64,000 bases of DNA from Alsobacter sp045348435 (GCF_045348435.1 NZ_CP157484.1:2604001-2668000); one strand, 5' to 3'. Shown: positions 23,725 to 33,041, counted from the first letter of the stretch. Made by a program: numbers and translations. The notes: generated by a model not told the origin, from the letters alone.

Positions 23725-25887
23725 TCAGGCCGCGACCCCTTCCAGACGTTGATGGGCGATCTGGACCACTGGCAGGCCCTTGCGGCCGATCTCGGCGACG
23801 AACTCCGACGCGGCTGGCGCATCCCGCTCGCCGCTCACCACCGCGGCGCACAGATCCGCATGGTCGAGCAGTTCGAGCATCGCCTCGCGGCGCTCCGAGC
23901 CGGCCGTGATCGGCGGAGCGGCGACCAGCACGACGTCATAGGTCTGGCCGAGCGCGCCCAAAGCGAGGCCGATCCCCTGCGCCCGGTCGGGCGCATCCTC
24001 CAGAGCGCCATCCCCGGCGGACACGAGATGCAGGCGCGATCCCGGATCGCGATGGATCACCTGCATGAATGAGGCGCGACCCGCCACGAGCTCGCAGAAT
24101 CCGGCGCCGTCGTGCCCGCCCGCGCTCTCGGCGTCGACCAAAACGATGCGGTGGGTCCGCGCCAGGATGCGGCCGAGCGCGAAGGCGACGTCGCGGCTGG
24201 GCTGCGGGCCGGCGGACGCGACGACGCAGCGGACCGGGCCGCCGGAGGCCGCCATGTCGCGGATGCGGTCGGCCAACGCGGACGGGCGCACGCCCGGCGC
24301 CGGCGCAGCCTTCGGCGCAGGGAACGGCTCGGGATCCGCGCCCCGCAGAACGGGGTCTTCGGCGACGCGCTCCGTTCGCCGCGCCGGCGCTTCGCGCATC
24401 CAATTGACCGGGGGCTCGCCGACGCGGGCCAGGGCGGGCTGGACGGCGACGGGCGCCGGCATAGCGGGCGCGCCCGCCGGGGCCGCCGGCGCGGCGGGCT
24501 CGTTCGCGATGGCGCGGCCGGACATCAGCTCGGAGCTCACGATGCACATGGTCGAGACCAGAAAGGTCGCCAGGGTCACGATGATGATGGTCGGAAGCTT
24601 CTTGGGAAAGCTCGGGACGACCGGCGGATCGGCGCGCTGGACGATGCGCGCGTCCGGCGGCACGGCGTCCTTGACGTCGCGAGCGGTCGCTTCGCGGTAG
24701 CGCGTCAGCATCGCCTCGAGCTGCTCGCGCTGGGACCGCGCCTCGCGCTCCAGGGACCGCAGCTGGACGTCGTTCTCGCTCGCCGTGATGCTCTGCTGCT
24801 TGTAGCCGTTCAGCGTGACCATCAGGCTTTCGACGCGGCCGGCCGCGATCTTGGCGTCGTTCTCCAGCGTCCTGACGGCCTTCTCGGTGGCGGCGGCGAT
24901 CTGGCCGTCGAAATTCGCCAACTGGGCCGCGAGCTCCTTGATGCGCGGATGGCCGGGCAGCAGCGAGCGCGATTCCATCGCCAGCTGCGCCTTCAAGGTC
25001 GTCCGCTCGCCCACCAGCTTGCGCACCAGTTCGTTGTTGGCGACGTCTGAGACTTCCAGCGTGCGGTTGGACGCGATCGCCTCGCGCAGCAGCTTCGCCT
25101 TGGCCTCGGCGTCCGCCTGGGCCACCCTCACCGTGTTCAGCTGCGTATTCAGCTCGGCCAACTGCTGCTGCTGGATGGTGGCGTTGTTGGTGGAGACCAG
25201 CAGGCCGGTCTTGGCGCGGAACGCCTCCACCTTGGCCTCGGCGTCGGCCACCTTCTGGCGCAGCGGGTCGATGGCGCCGTTCAGCCAGGCGCTGGCCGAG
25301 CGGGCCACCTTCTGCTTGGCCTCTTCCTGCAGCTCCAGATAGATCTCCGCGATGGCGTTGGCGCCGCGCGCGGCGAGCTCGGGATCCTTGGAGGTGAATT
25401 CGACGGTCAGCACACGCGACAGGCCCGCCGGAAAGGCCGTGACCCGCTCCAGGAAGGCGTCGATGAGCTGTTCGTTCTCGCTGGGCCGGACCACGCCGAT
25501 ATAGGCGAGAAGGCGGGAGGCCGAGCCCAGCACCGTCGCGCCCCGGTCGAATTCCGGATCGCCGCGCAGCTGCAGCCGCTCGATCGCCCGCTTGGCGAGA
25601 TCCCGCGACGTGATCAGCAAGGCCTGGCTCGCCACCTCGCGCTCGTCGATCGTAGCGTCTCGCTCGCCGCCGTTGCCCGGCCGGGTGTAATAACTGTCGC
25701 CGGTCTGGAGCAGGATGCGCGCGTCCGCCGTGTAGCGCGACGTGGCCGTGTTGACGAAGAACGAGGTCGCCCCAAAGGCGATCAGAACCGGGATCAGGAT
25801 CCACGCGCTTCGGCGCTTCAACGCGCGCCACAACTGGCCCATGTCGATATCGCCGCCACCGGCGGGGGCCTGCCCGGCGTACGCCAT
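23725..25887 (-). CDS. Wzz/Wzc-like polysaccharide co-polymerase with degenerate tyrosine-kinase domain
   Basis: 720 residues from ATG 25887. The N-terminal Wzz domain has a first membrane helix at ~31-50 (SAWILIPVLIAFGATSFFV), a long periplasmic coiled coil (~200-410) and a second helix near 450-470 preceded by the Pro-rich motif DPPVVPSFPKKLP. A Pro/Ala-rich linker leads to a BY-kinase-like fold. There the Walker A lysine motif is missing (SAGPQPSRDVAFALG), Walker A' persists as IVLVDAES, Walker B is YDVVLVAAPP, and no C-terminal Tyr cluster exists. So it should control chain length and export but not phosphorylate. ATG 25887 is chosen over an upstream extension. Divergent from the OPX gene. 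Confidence 0.88.
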   Translation of the reverse strand: MAYAGQAPAGGGDIDMGQLWRALKRRSAWILIPVLIAFGATSFFVNTATSRYTADARILLQTGDSYYTRPGNGGERDATIDEREVASQALLITSRDLAKRAIERLQLRGDPEFDRGATVLGSASRLLAYIGVVRPSENEQLIDAFLERVTAFPAGLSRVLTVEFTSKDPELAARGANAIAEIYLELQEEAKQKVARSASAWLNGAIDPLRQKVADAEAKVEAFRAKTGLLVSTNNATIQQQQLAELNTQLNTVRVAQADAEAKAKLLREAIASNRTLEVSDVANNELVRKLVGERTTLKAQLAMESRSLLPGHPRIKELAAQLANFDGQIAAATEKAVRTLENDAKIAAGRVESLMVTLNGYKQQSITASENDVQLRSLEREARSQREQLEAMLTRYREATARDVKDAVPPDARIVQRADPPVVPSFPKKLPTIIIVTLATFLVSTMCIVSSELMSGRAIANEPAAPAAPAGAPAMPAPVAVQPALARVGEPPVNWMREAPARRTERVAEDPVLRGADPEPFPAPKAAPAPGVRPSALADRIRDMAASGGPVRCVVASAGPQPSRDVAFALGRILARTHRIVLVDAESAGGHDGAGFCELVAGRASFMQVIHRDPGSRLHLVSAGDGALEDAPDRAQGIGLALGALGQTYDVVLVAAPPITAGSERREAMLELLDHADLCAAVVSGERDAPAASEFVAEIGRKGLPVVQIAHQRLEGVAA

Positions 25888-25935
25888 TACGTATTCCTTC
25901 ACGACACGAACACTGGCCAGAATGGTGAACGGGCA

Positions 25936-25963
25936 AGGTTTCAATAACGTTAAGTCAAAACCT
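25936..25963. repeat. Inverted repeat AGGTTT-N16-AAACCT in the divergent EPS promoter region
   Basis: Six-base arms separated by 16 bases, in the 147-bp gap between the co-polymerase and OPX genes. This gap has an AT-rich centre (CAATAACGTTAAGTC). It could be an operator controlling both directions; no known regulator consensus is recognised. Confidence 0.35.
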
Positions 25964-26034
25964 ATGCCTGATCAGATTTTGTTAACCATGACAGCCCACA
26001 ACATCTGCATCGACCACCCCTCCGAGAGTCGTGA

Positions 26035-26592
26035 ATGTCGCGTCGTCGTTTCCTCTGTATTCTCGGCGCCGCCGCGCTGGCCGGCTGCGCGCCGCAGGTC
26101 TACGCGCCGCCTGGCTTTTCGGCGCAGCTCGACGCGCCCTACACCCTCGCCAGCGGCGACCGCCTGAGAATCATCGTTTTCGGCCAGGACAACCTGTCCA
26201 ACAGCTATGCGGTCGACGGCTCTGGCCGCGTCTCGCTCCCGCTCATCGGCCCGGTCGGCGCCGGCGGCCAGACGACGGCCCAACTGGAGCGGGCGATCGA
26301 GCAGAAGCTGCGCGCCGGCTTCCTTCGCGAGCCCCGGGTGTCCGTGGAGGTGGAGCAGTACCGCCCCTTCTTCATCCTCGGCGAGGTCACGACCGCCGGG
26401 CAGTATCCCTACGTCAACGCCATGACGGTGCAGACGGCGGTCGCCATCGCGGGCGGCTTCTCGCCCCGCGCCCTGCGCACCCAGGCCGAGATCACCCGCC
26501 AGATTAACGGGCGCCTGGTCACCGCCACCGTGCCGGTGACGGTCCCGGTCAGGCCCGGCGACACCGTTGTGGTGCGCGAGCGGTGGTTCTAG
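26035..26592 (+). CDS. Polysaccharide export OPX/Wza-type outer-membrane lipoprotein (HfsD-like)
   Basis: 185 residues, a short OPX protein. The signal has a lipobox LAGC with Cys18 and begins SRRRFLCILG, which also matches a twin-arginine motif. The Poly_export domain (about 40-125) shows YTLASGDRLRIIVFGQDNLSNSY and GRVSLPLIGPVGAGG; one SLBB-type domain follows (YRPFFILGEVTTAGQYPYVN, then VQTAVAIAGGF). It lacks the long C-terminal helix of E. coli Wza, so a further outer-membrane protein may complete the channel. First gene of the plus-strand EPS operon. Confidence 0.9.
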   Translation: MSRRRFLCILGAAALAGCAPQVYAPPGFSAQLDAPYTLASGDRLRIIVFGQDNLSNSYAVDGSGRVSLPLIGPVGAGGQTTAQLERAIEQKLRAGFLREPRVSVEVEQYRPFFILGEVTTAGQYPYVNAMTVQTAVAIAGGFSPRALRTQAEITRQINGRLVTATVPVTVPVRPGDTVVVRERWF

Positions 26593-26597
26593 GCGCG

Positions 26598-27731
26598 ATG
26601 CCGTCAGGCCAGGCTCTGCGCATCGTCCATGTCTTCCGCGCTCCGACCGGCGGGCTCTTTCGTCACGTTCTGGACCTCGCCCGCGCCCAGGCCGACGCGG
26701 GGCACGACGTCGGCCTGATCTGCGATACCAATGGCGGCGAGCGCGCCGCGTCCGCGCTGTCGGCCGTCGCCTCCCGATTGACGCTCGGCGTGGCCAGGAT
26801 CGGCATGCCCCGCGAGCCGAGCCCGTTCGACGCCACGGCTCTCGCCAGGGTCTCGCGCGTCTTGCTGCGGGCCCGCCCCGACGTGGTGCATGGGCACGGC
26901 GCCAAGGGCGGCTTCTACGGGCGCATCGCGCCGGCCCGGCCCTGGGGCCCCGGACCCGCCAGGATCTACACTCCGCATGGCGGCAGCGCCCATTACGGCC
27001 AGGCCACTCCCGCCGGCCGGCTCTACGGCGTCATCGAGCGGACCTTGGCGCGGCGCACATCCGTGTTCACCTTCGAGAGCGACTATGTCGCCGGCCGTTT
27101 CGAGGCGATGCTCGGCGACGTTCCCCACGCGGCCGTGGTCATCCACAACGGGCTCGCGGCCCACGAATTCGAGCCCGTGCTGGACGCGCCCGAAGCGGCC
27201 GACATCCTCTATCTGGGCGAGCTCCGGCGCCTCAAGGGCGTCGACACCCTGCTGGAAGCCCTGTCGCTGTTGCGCGACATGCTGCCCTGGGAGCCGTCCG
27301 CCGTGATCGTCGGCGCGGGCCCGGACGAAGCGGACTTCCGGGCGCAGGCGCGCCAGTTCGGCCTGCGGGGCGTGGCGTTCAGGCCGCCCATGCCGGCCCG
27401 ACAGGCCTTCGCGCTCGGCCGGGTCATGGCGGTCCCGTCCCGGGCCGAATCGTTGCCCTATGTGGTGATCGAGGCCGCCGCCGCCCAGCGCCCCCTGGTG
27501 GCGACCGCAGTGGGAGGCGTGCCTGAGATCCTGGGGCCTTTCTCCGATCGGCTCGTTCCTGCCGACTCTCCGCAGGCTCTGGCGGCCGCGCTCGCGGCGG
27601 TCCTGCTCAAGCGGCAGGACGATAGGGCCGAGGAGGCGCGCGGCCTCGCCGCTCACGTCGCCGCCCACTTTGCCATCGACCGCATGGCGGGCGCCGTCGA
27701 GGCCGCCTACCGCAAGGCGGTCCGGCGCTGA
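26598..27731 (+). CDS. Glycosyltransferase family 4 (GT-B) in the EPS locus
   Basis: 377 residues. N-terminal Rossmann domain: IVHVFRAPTGGLFRHVLDLARA, with HGHGAKGGFYGR. C-terminal GT4 domain: DILYLGELRRLKGVDTLLEAL, and the EX7E-type nucleotide-sugar motif SRAESLPYVVIEAAAAQRPLVATAVGG. It should add a sugar to the lipid-linked repeat unit on the cytosolic face; the donor sugar is unknown. ATG 26598 is 5 bp after the OPX stop; an overlapping GTG at 26583 is an alternative. Confidence 0.9.
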   Translation: MPSGQALRIVHVFRAPTGGLFRHVLDLARAQADAGHDVGLICDTNGGERAASALSAVASRLTLGVARIGMPREPSPFDATALARVSRVLLRARPDVVHGHGAKGGFYGRIAPARPWGPGPARIYTPHGGSAHYGQATPAGRLYGVIERTLARRTSVFTFESDYVAGRFEAMLGDVPHAAVVIHNGLAAHEFEPVLDAPEAADILYLGELRRLKGVDTLLEALSLLRDMLPWEPSAVIVGAGPDEADFRAQARQFGLRGVAFRPPMPARQAFALGRVMAVPSRAESLPYVVIEAAAAQRPLVATAVGGVPEILGPFSDRLVPADSPQALAAALAAVLLKRQDDRAEEARGLAAHVAAHFAIDRMAGAVEAAYRKAVRR

Positions 27732-27812
27732 ATTAACTCTTCGGTGAAGCCGTTTCCGTATCGTTGTTGCAAGTTTTTCCAAGGATCGCGGACGCCGCGC
27801 CTGAGGAGAGTG

Positions 27813-29345
27813 ATGGCCAAGATCGGTTTCGACGACCTTCTGCGCCTGGACGCCGGAGTGGCGCCCGCGTTCGGAGCGCCCCCCCGCCCCTCGTTGAGCG
27901 CCTTGGCCGAAAAGATCGCCGCCGAACCCCGGCCCAGGTCCTATTCGGCCACGGTCGTAGCCGGCGTGGTCGGCCTCGCCGAGTTCATCCTGCTCGTCGC
28001 GACCGGCGTCCTGGCCCACTACCTGTATCTCAGACGAGGCGTCTTGCCCGACCTGGTCTACTCGGTCCTGATCGTCGGGTCGTCCACCGCCGCCGTGGTC
28101 GCGTTCCAGGCCGTGCGCGCCTATGAGCTGAGCGCCATCCGGTCGCCGCTGAACCAGTTCATCCGCCTGATGCTGGCCTGGAGCGGCGTATGCGCGCTCG
28201 CGCTCGCCACCTCCTTCGTCGCCAAGCTGAGCGAACTCGTCTCGCGCGTCTGGTTCGCCGAGTGGTTCGCGGTGGGGCTCGTCGCCCTCGTGCTGTTTCG
28301 CATCGGCGTGGGCGGCGTGGTTCGCCGCATGGTCCGTCGCGGCCAGCTTGACCGGCGCACCGCGATCGTGGGCGGCGGGCCGGCGGCCGAAAGCCTTCTG
28401 CGCGCGCTCGACGCGGAGACCGATTCCGAGGTGCGCGTCCTGGGCGTGTTCGACGACCGCGACGAGGTCAGGTCGCCCGAAAGCGTCGCGGGCTATCCCA
28501 AGCTCGGCAGCACCGACGACCTCGTCGACTTCGTCCGCAAGGCGCAGCTCGACCTCGTCATCTTCACGGTGCCGATCACCGCGGAGGACCGCATCCTGCA
28601 GATGCTGCGCAAGTTGTGGGTGCTGCCGGTCGACATCCGCCTGTCGGCCCACCAGAGCAAGCTGCGCCTGCGCCCGCGGTCCTATTCCTATATCGGCTCC
28701 GTCCCGGTGCTCGCCGTCACCGACCGGCCGATCGCCGATTGGGACGTCGTCTTCAAGTGGCTCTTCGACAAGATCGTCGGAACCACGCTCCTCATCCTCC
28801 TGTCGCCGGTGATGCTGGCCACCGCGCTGGCGGTGAAGCTCGACTCGCCGGGTCCCGCCTTCTTCCGGCAGCGGCGCTACGGGTTCAACAACGAGCTCAT
28901 CGAGGTGTTCAAGTTCCGGTCGATGTATGTCGACCAGTCAGACCCGACGGCCTCCAAGCTGGCGACCCGCAACGATCCGCGCGTCACCAGGGTCGGCCGC
29001 TTCATCCGCAAGACGTCGCTGGACGAACTCCCCCAGCTCATCAACGTCGTCCTCAAGGGCGATCTGTCGCTGGTGGGCCCGCGCCCGCATGCGGTGAACG
29101 CCAGCGCCGAGCACCGTCGCTATGACGATCTGATCGACGGCTATTTCGCGCGGCATCGCGTGAAGCCGGGCATCACCGGATGGGCGCAGGTGTGCGGATG
29201 GCGCGGTGAGACGGACACGCTGGAGAAGATCAAGAAGCGCGTCGAGCACGACCTCTACTATATCGAGAACTGGTCGGTGTTCTTCGACCTCTACATCCTG
29301 GCCATCACGCCCTTCGCTCTGGCCAAGACCGAGAACGCCTATTGA
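27813..29345 (+). CDS. Undecaprenyl-phosphate sugar phosphotransferase (WcaJ/HfsE-like, polyprenyl glycosylphosphotransferase)
   Basis: 510 residues from ATG 27813, which has GAGGAGAG just upstream. N-terminal half: four or five membrane helices (about 50-190), then a CoA-binding-like Rossmann domain (RRTAIVGGGPAAESLLRAL). C-terminal catalytic domain: KIVGTTLLILLSPVMLATALAVKLDSPGP, FKFRSMYVD, RFIRKTSLDELPQLINVVLKGDLSLVGPRP, and the end GITGWAQVCGWRGET. It transfers a sugar phosphate (in this family usually glucose-1-P) to undecaprenyl phosphate, the first step of repeat-unit assembly. The next gene overlaps its stop. Confidence 0.94.
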   Translation: MAKIGFDDLLRLDAGVAPAFGAPPRPSLSALAEKIAAEPRPRSYSATVVAGVVGLAEFILLVATGVLAHYLYLRRGVLPDLVYSVLIVGSSTAAVVAFQAVRAYELSAIRSPLNQFIRLMLAWSGVCALALATSFVAKLSELVSRVWFAEWFAVGLVALVLFRIGVGGVVRRMVRRGQLDRRTAIVGGGPAAESLLRALDAETDSEVRVLGVFDDRDEVRSPESVAGYPKLGSTDDLVDFVRKAQLDLVIFTVPITAEDRILQMLRKLWVLPVDIRLSAHQSKLRLRPRSYSYIGSVPVLAVTDRPIADWDVVFKWLFDKIVGTTLLILLSPVMLATALAVKLDSPGPAFFRQRRYGFNNELIEVFKFRSMYVDQSDPTASKLATRNDPRVTRVGRFIRKTSLDELPQLINVVLKGDLSLVGPRPHAVNASAEHRRYDDLIDGYFARHRVKPGITGWAQVCGWRGETDTLEKIKKRVEHDLYYIENWSVFFDLYILAITPFALAKTENAY

Positions 29346-30631
29346 GCGCCGCGAGCCTGACCTCCGCCGACGGCTCCGCGCGACGCAAGACGATCTCGAT
29401 CCCCGCGATCCAGAACGCGGTCCTGGCCCTCCTGCTCTTTTCCGGCTGCGTGGCCTTCATCGAGCCCTCGCCGTTCGAGGCCGTGTTCGTGGTCGCGCTT
29501 TTGACGTTTCTGTTCGGGGGCGTGCGGCTGCCCGCCGAATCGATCCCTCTCCTGGTCCTGCTCACCCTGTTCAATCTCGGCGGCGTGCTGTCCCTGATGG
29601 AGGTGATGCATGACGCGAAGGCGATCACCTTCACGGCGATCTCGGTCTATCTCGCCTGCGTGACCATCCTGTTCATGATGCTGATGGTGGAGAACACCAG
29701 CCGGCGCATGCAGGCGATCCTCAACGCCCACATCCTCGCCGCCATGGTGGCGGGCGTCACCGGAACCCTCGGCTATTTTAACGTCGCGGGCCTCAGCGCG
29801 GCGTTCACGTCGTTCGACGGATCGCGCGCGTCCGGCATGTTCAAGGACCCCAACGTGTTCGGCCCGTTCATCGGCGTCGCGGCGACGATCCTGTTCAACC
29901 GCATCGTGAACGGCTCGATCCGCTGGTTCTGGACCGGCCTCGCCATGTTCGGCTTCCTGTGCTTTGCGGTGTTGCTGTCATTCTCGCGAGGCGCGTGGGG
30001 CGTGCTCGCCTTCGGGCTCGTGATGGTGATCGGCCTGAACCTGGCGGTGTCCCGCTCATGGCGCGAGCGCCGGCGCATCGCCGTGGTCACGATGCTGGGC
30101 GCGGCGGGGCTGGTCTGCGTCGGCGCCGCGGCCCTGACCTCGCCGGTGATCAGCACCATGCTCGAAGACCGCGCCCAGCTCATCAAGTCCTATGACGCCG
30201 GCGAGACCGGCCGCTTCGGCAACCAGCGGCGCTCGATTCCGCTTCTGCTGGATTTGCCGAACGGCTTCGGGCCGCTGCAATTCGACAAGAAGTTCACCGA
30301 GAACCCCCACAACGTCTACATCTACGCCTTCAGCTCCTATGGCTGGCTGGGAGGGATCTCGTATTTCGCGCTGATCGCGCTCACCTGCGTCATGGGATGG
30401 CGGCTCGTCTTCCAGCGCTCCCCCTGGCAGAAGGACGCCATCGGCCTGTGGTGCTGCCTCTTCCCGCAGATCGTGCAGGGCTTTCAGATCGACACCGATC
30501 ACTGGCGCCACTTCTGGTGGCTGTTCGGGATGGTGTGGGGCCTCGCCATCATGTCGAACCGCCTGAAGCGGGCGGCGGCCCGCGACAGCGTCGCTCACCT
30601 CCCGCCCGGTCAGACCTTCGTATCGGCGTAG
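29342..30631 (+). CDS. O-antigen ligase/polymerase-family protein (Wzy-like, HfsC-like)
   Basis: 429 residues, about ten membrane helices. It begins at TTG 29342, overlapping the stop of the initiating transferase (ATTGAG), which is unusual but the first helix begins only ~20 residues later and no later ATG fits. A large periplasmic loop with RSIPLLLDLPNGFGPLQFDKKFTENPHNVYIYAFSSYGWLG carries the HN-x-Y motif typical of O-antigen ligase and polymerase enzymes. It should polymerise repeat units at the periplasmic face. Its 3' end overlaps the opposite-strand gene by 22 bp. Confidence 0.85.
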   Translation: MSAASLTSADGSARRKTISIPAIQNAVLALLLFSGCVAFIEPSPFEAVFVVALLTFLFGGVRLPAESIPLLVLLTLFNLGGVLSLMEVMHDAKAITFTAISVYLACVTILFMMLMVENTSRRMQAILNAHILAAMVAGVTGTLGYFNVAGLSAAFTSFDGSRASGMFKDPNVFGPFIGVAATILFNRIVNGSIRWFWTGLAMFGFLCFAVLLSFSRGAWGVLAFGLVMVIGLNLAVSRSWRERRRIAVVTMLGAAGLVCVGAAALTSPVISTMLEDRAQLIKSYDAGETGRFGNQRRSIPLLLDLPNGFGPLQFDKKFTENPHNVYIYAFSSYGWLGGISYFALIALTCVMGWRLVFQRSPWQKDAIGLWCCLFPQIVQGFQIDTDHWRHFWWLFGMVWGLAIMSNRLKRAAARDSVAHLPPGQTFVSA

Positions 30632-31761
30632 GCCGCCGGATCGAGCATCCGGTCGGTCGCTTCGGCCCAGGTCAGCACCGAGCCGCCGGGAAGCCTGGGC
30701 GCCGCCAGCGCGTTCTCGACCGCCGCCACGATGGAGTCCCGGTCGCCCTGGATATAGCCGAACCGCCCCGCCCTGCCGCCTGCGGCCGCATGGGGGCAGA
30801 CCGCGGGCGTGCCGAAATAGGCGAACTGCATGAGCTTCATGGAGGTGTCGACCAGATAGGCCGGGAAGCGCGCCTGCGAATAGGGCGCGACTCCAAGCGC
30901 TGCATGCTTCACGAAGGGCAGCGTGCGGCGATACTCCATCTCGGGATAGACCCGCAGATTGGGGCCGGACAGCCCCTGCGCGGACGCGCCCGCCCCGATC
31001 ACGTGGAAGGTCACCGCCGGAAAGGCCGGCGCGGCGATCTCAAAGAAGATCCGGTCGAAGAGCATCGACCCCACCGAGACGGCGTGCAGGCCGGGCTCGT
31101 AGGGCGACGGATCCGCATCTCGCGCGATCGACGGGTCGATCCCATGGGGCACGTGCCGCAGGAGGTCGCCGCGCTCGAAACTGGGCGCCAGCGCCCGGGA
31201 CGGGATGACGATGTCGTCCAGCAGCGGCTCGCTCGTCCTGAGCGCCTCGATGAGGACCGGCGAACAGCCGATGGTCGCAAGGTCGTCGGAGCACAGATAG
31301 ATGAGCCGCGCAGCAGGATTGGCCTTGCGGCACAGCGCGATGAAGAGCGGCGACAGGCCGGACTCGATGACGATGGTCGTCGCCTCGCCGATCCATCGCG
31401 CCAGCACCGGCGACGGAAAAGCCCGGTAGGCTGCGAAGGCGAGCCGCTCGATGGGCCGCAGCGCCGGCGCGTCCAGATGGACCGGGTGCAGCGGGGTCTT
31501 CCAGAGATAGCACTCGACGCCGTCGCGCCTCTCGATCCTGTTCGCGGACGCCGCGATGGGCGTGCGGGGATCGCCCTTGATCGTGGAGAGGACGCTGAAG
31601 CCGTGCGAGAAGAACCGGCACTCGCCGCGCTTGGCGAGTTCGGCGGCGATGAAGTGGACATTGGCCCACCGCGGCGTCCGGAAGTCGTGCTGCGACAGCA
31701 TCAGGAACCGCTCGGCCCGGGCCTCGCGATCCGCCGCCGGCGCCGCTGCAGGCTGGCTCAT
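30610..31761 (-). CDS. GumK-like glycosyltransferase
   Basis: 383 residues. The start region FLMLSQHDFRTPRWANVHFIAAELAKRG and the acceptor-domain layout resemble GumK, the glucuronosyltransferase of xanthan synthesis (GT70): ARLIYLCSDDLATIG, a nucleotide-binding half with LRHVPHGID and HAVSVGSMLFD, and YLVDTSMKLMQFAYFGTPAVCP. It may add a uronic acid to the repeat unit (inference from the family). ATG 31761 overlaps the flippase stop (ATGA), so translation is coupled. The 3' end overlaps the polymerase gene on the other strand. Confidence 0.85.
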   Translation of the reverse strand: MSQPAAAPAADREARAERFLMLSQHDFRTPRWANVHFIAAELAKRGECRFFSHGFSVLSTIKGDPRTPIAASANRIERRDGVECYLWKTPLHPVHLDAPALRPIERLAFAAYRAFPSPVLARWIGEATTIVIESGLSPLFIALCRKANPAARLIYLCSDDLATIGCSPVLIEALRTSEPLLDDIVIPSRALAPSFERGDLLRHVPHGIDPSIARDADPSPYEPGLHAVSVGSMLFDRIFFEIAAPAFPAVTFHVIGAGASAQGLSGPNLRVYPEMEYRRTLPFVKHAALGVAPYSQARFPAYLVDTSMKLMQFAYFGTPAVCPHAAAGGRAGRFGYIQGDRDSIVAAVENALAAPRLPGGSVLTWAEATDRMLDPAAYADTKV

Positions 31762-33041
31762 GGCTCGACCGGCTCCGCGCCCGGGCTGAATCGCTTCGCA
31801 CCGTGAAGCCGCGCCAGATCCGCGATCGTGCCGGTGACGATCACGGCGTGCAGGATCACGATCTGCCCCAGCACCGCCCAGGCGACCGCGTTCGGCCCTG
31901 CGACGGCCGTGACACCGAAGGCGACGGCGCACTCGACGGCGAGGCCGAGCCCTCCCCCCGCCACCCACCATTTCTCGCCTCGCAGGGCGAGGCTGGCGCC
32001 GCCGAAGGGAGCCGCCGTGGCCCCGATGACCGCCGCCGCCAGCAGGGGCGCGGCGAGGCCCAGCGGCAACGTGTTCGCCGCGATCCCGAACCGCTGCAGC
32101 AGCGCAAGCGCCGCCGCCGCGCCCAGCGCGTAGACCAGGCCCAAGGTCGCGAGGCGGACCGTATAGCGCCGGATGATCGCCTTCAGGGCGGCCCAGTCGC
32201 AGTCATGGGCCGCATCGATCATGCGGGGGACCGTCTGCATGAACAGCGCGTGGACGATCACGCCGGGCACGGAGGCGATCTTGCGGGCGAGTTCGAAGCC
32301 CGGGATGACGTCCGAATGGCCCAGCAGCCGCAGGGCGATGACCGGAACCTGCTCGGCGGCGCTCAGGAACGCCCCATGGGTGATGAAGACGACGATCGCC
32401 GACCCCTCGCTGCGCCACTCGTCGCGGGTGCGGGGCGCGCGCGGATATTTCAGCCGTCCCAGATAGGCCGGATCGCGGATCGCGCCCGCCGCGACGCTCA
32501 CCAGCGCGGCCAGGAGTTGTCCGATGGCGACCACCGAGAAATGATCCTGCATGCCGGCAAGCTGCAGCGCGGCCATGAACAGGCAGGTGAGCGTCGGCGG
32601 CAGGATGAACACCAGCACGACCGCGCCGAGCTGCCGGCCGGCGGCGATCAAGTGGCTCTCCTGGATGCGCGACGCCAGGTAGAACAGCGACATGCCGCCC
32701 ACCAGGCAGGCGTCAGGCGCCGCCAGAACCCCTGTCCCGGCGGCCAGCGCCATGGCGGCGACGACGAGCGTGGCGAAGAGATGCACCAGGAAGGCGCCGG
32801 CCGGCGGTCCGGAATGGCCGGTCCGGCCGGCCGCCAGGGCGTCGCGCATATAGCCCTGGTTGATGAACTGGCCGAGCGGTCCGCACAGAAGCATGGCGGC
32901 CGCCACATCGGCGGCGGCCGCCCCGTAGGAGGCGCGATCCAGGAACGTGATGGCGTAGACCGGCGGCAGCGCTCCCGCCGCCCCGCCCAGCACCCGTGCG
33001 ACGACCAGCAGGGACAGCCTCGATCGCGGGGCGAGAGTCAT
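31758..33041 (-). CDS. Polysaccharide flippase, Wzx/MATE-like (HfsF-like)
   Basis: 427 residues, around 12 predicted membrane helices and little else, e.g. LSLLVVARVLGGAAGALPPVYAITFLDR at the start and repeated Ala/Leu-rich helices. ELARKIASVPGVIVHALFMQTVPRM resembles the conserved cytosolic-loop region of Wzx-type transporters. It should flip lipid-linked repeat units across the inner membrane. ATG 33041 and the upstream glycosyltransferase stop overlap (ATGA); the longer open frame upstream is a shadow. Confidence 0.82.
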   Translation of the reverse strand: MTLAPRSRLSLLVVARVLGGAAGALPPVYAITFLDRASYGAAAADVAAAMLLCGPLGQFINQGYMRDALAAGRTGHSGPPAGAFLVHLFATLVVAAMALAAGTGVLAAPDACLVGGMSLFYLASRIQESHLIAAGRQLGAVVLVFILPPTLTCLFMAALQLAGMQDHFSVVAIGQLLAALVSVAAGAIRDPAYLGRLKYPRAPRTRDEWRSEGSAIVVFITHGAFLSAAEQVPVIALRLLGHSDVIPGFELARKIASVPGVIVHALFMQTVPRMIDAAHDCDWAALKAIIRRYTVRLATLGLVYALGAAAALALLQRFGIAANTLPLGLAAPLLAAAVIGATAAPFGGASLALRGEKWWVAGGGLGLAVECAVAFGVTAVAGPNAVAWAVLGQIVILHAVIVTGTIADLARLHGAKRFSPGAEPVEP

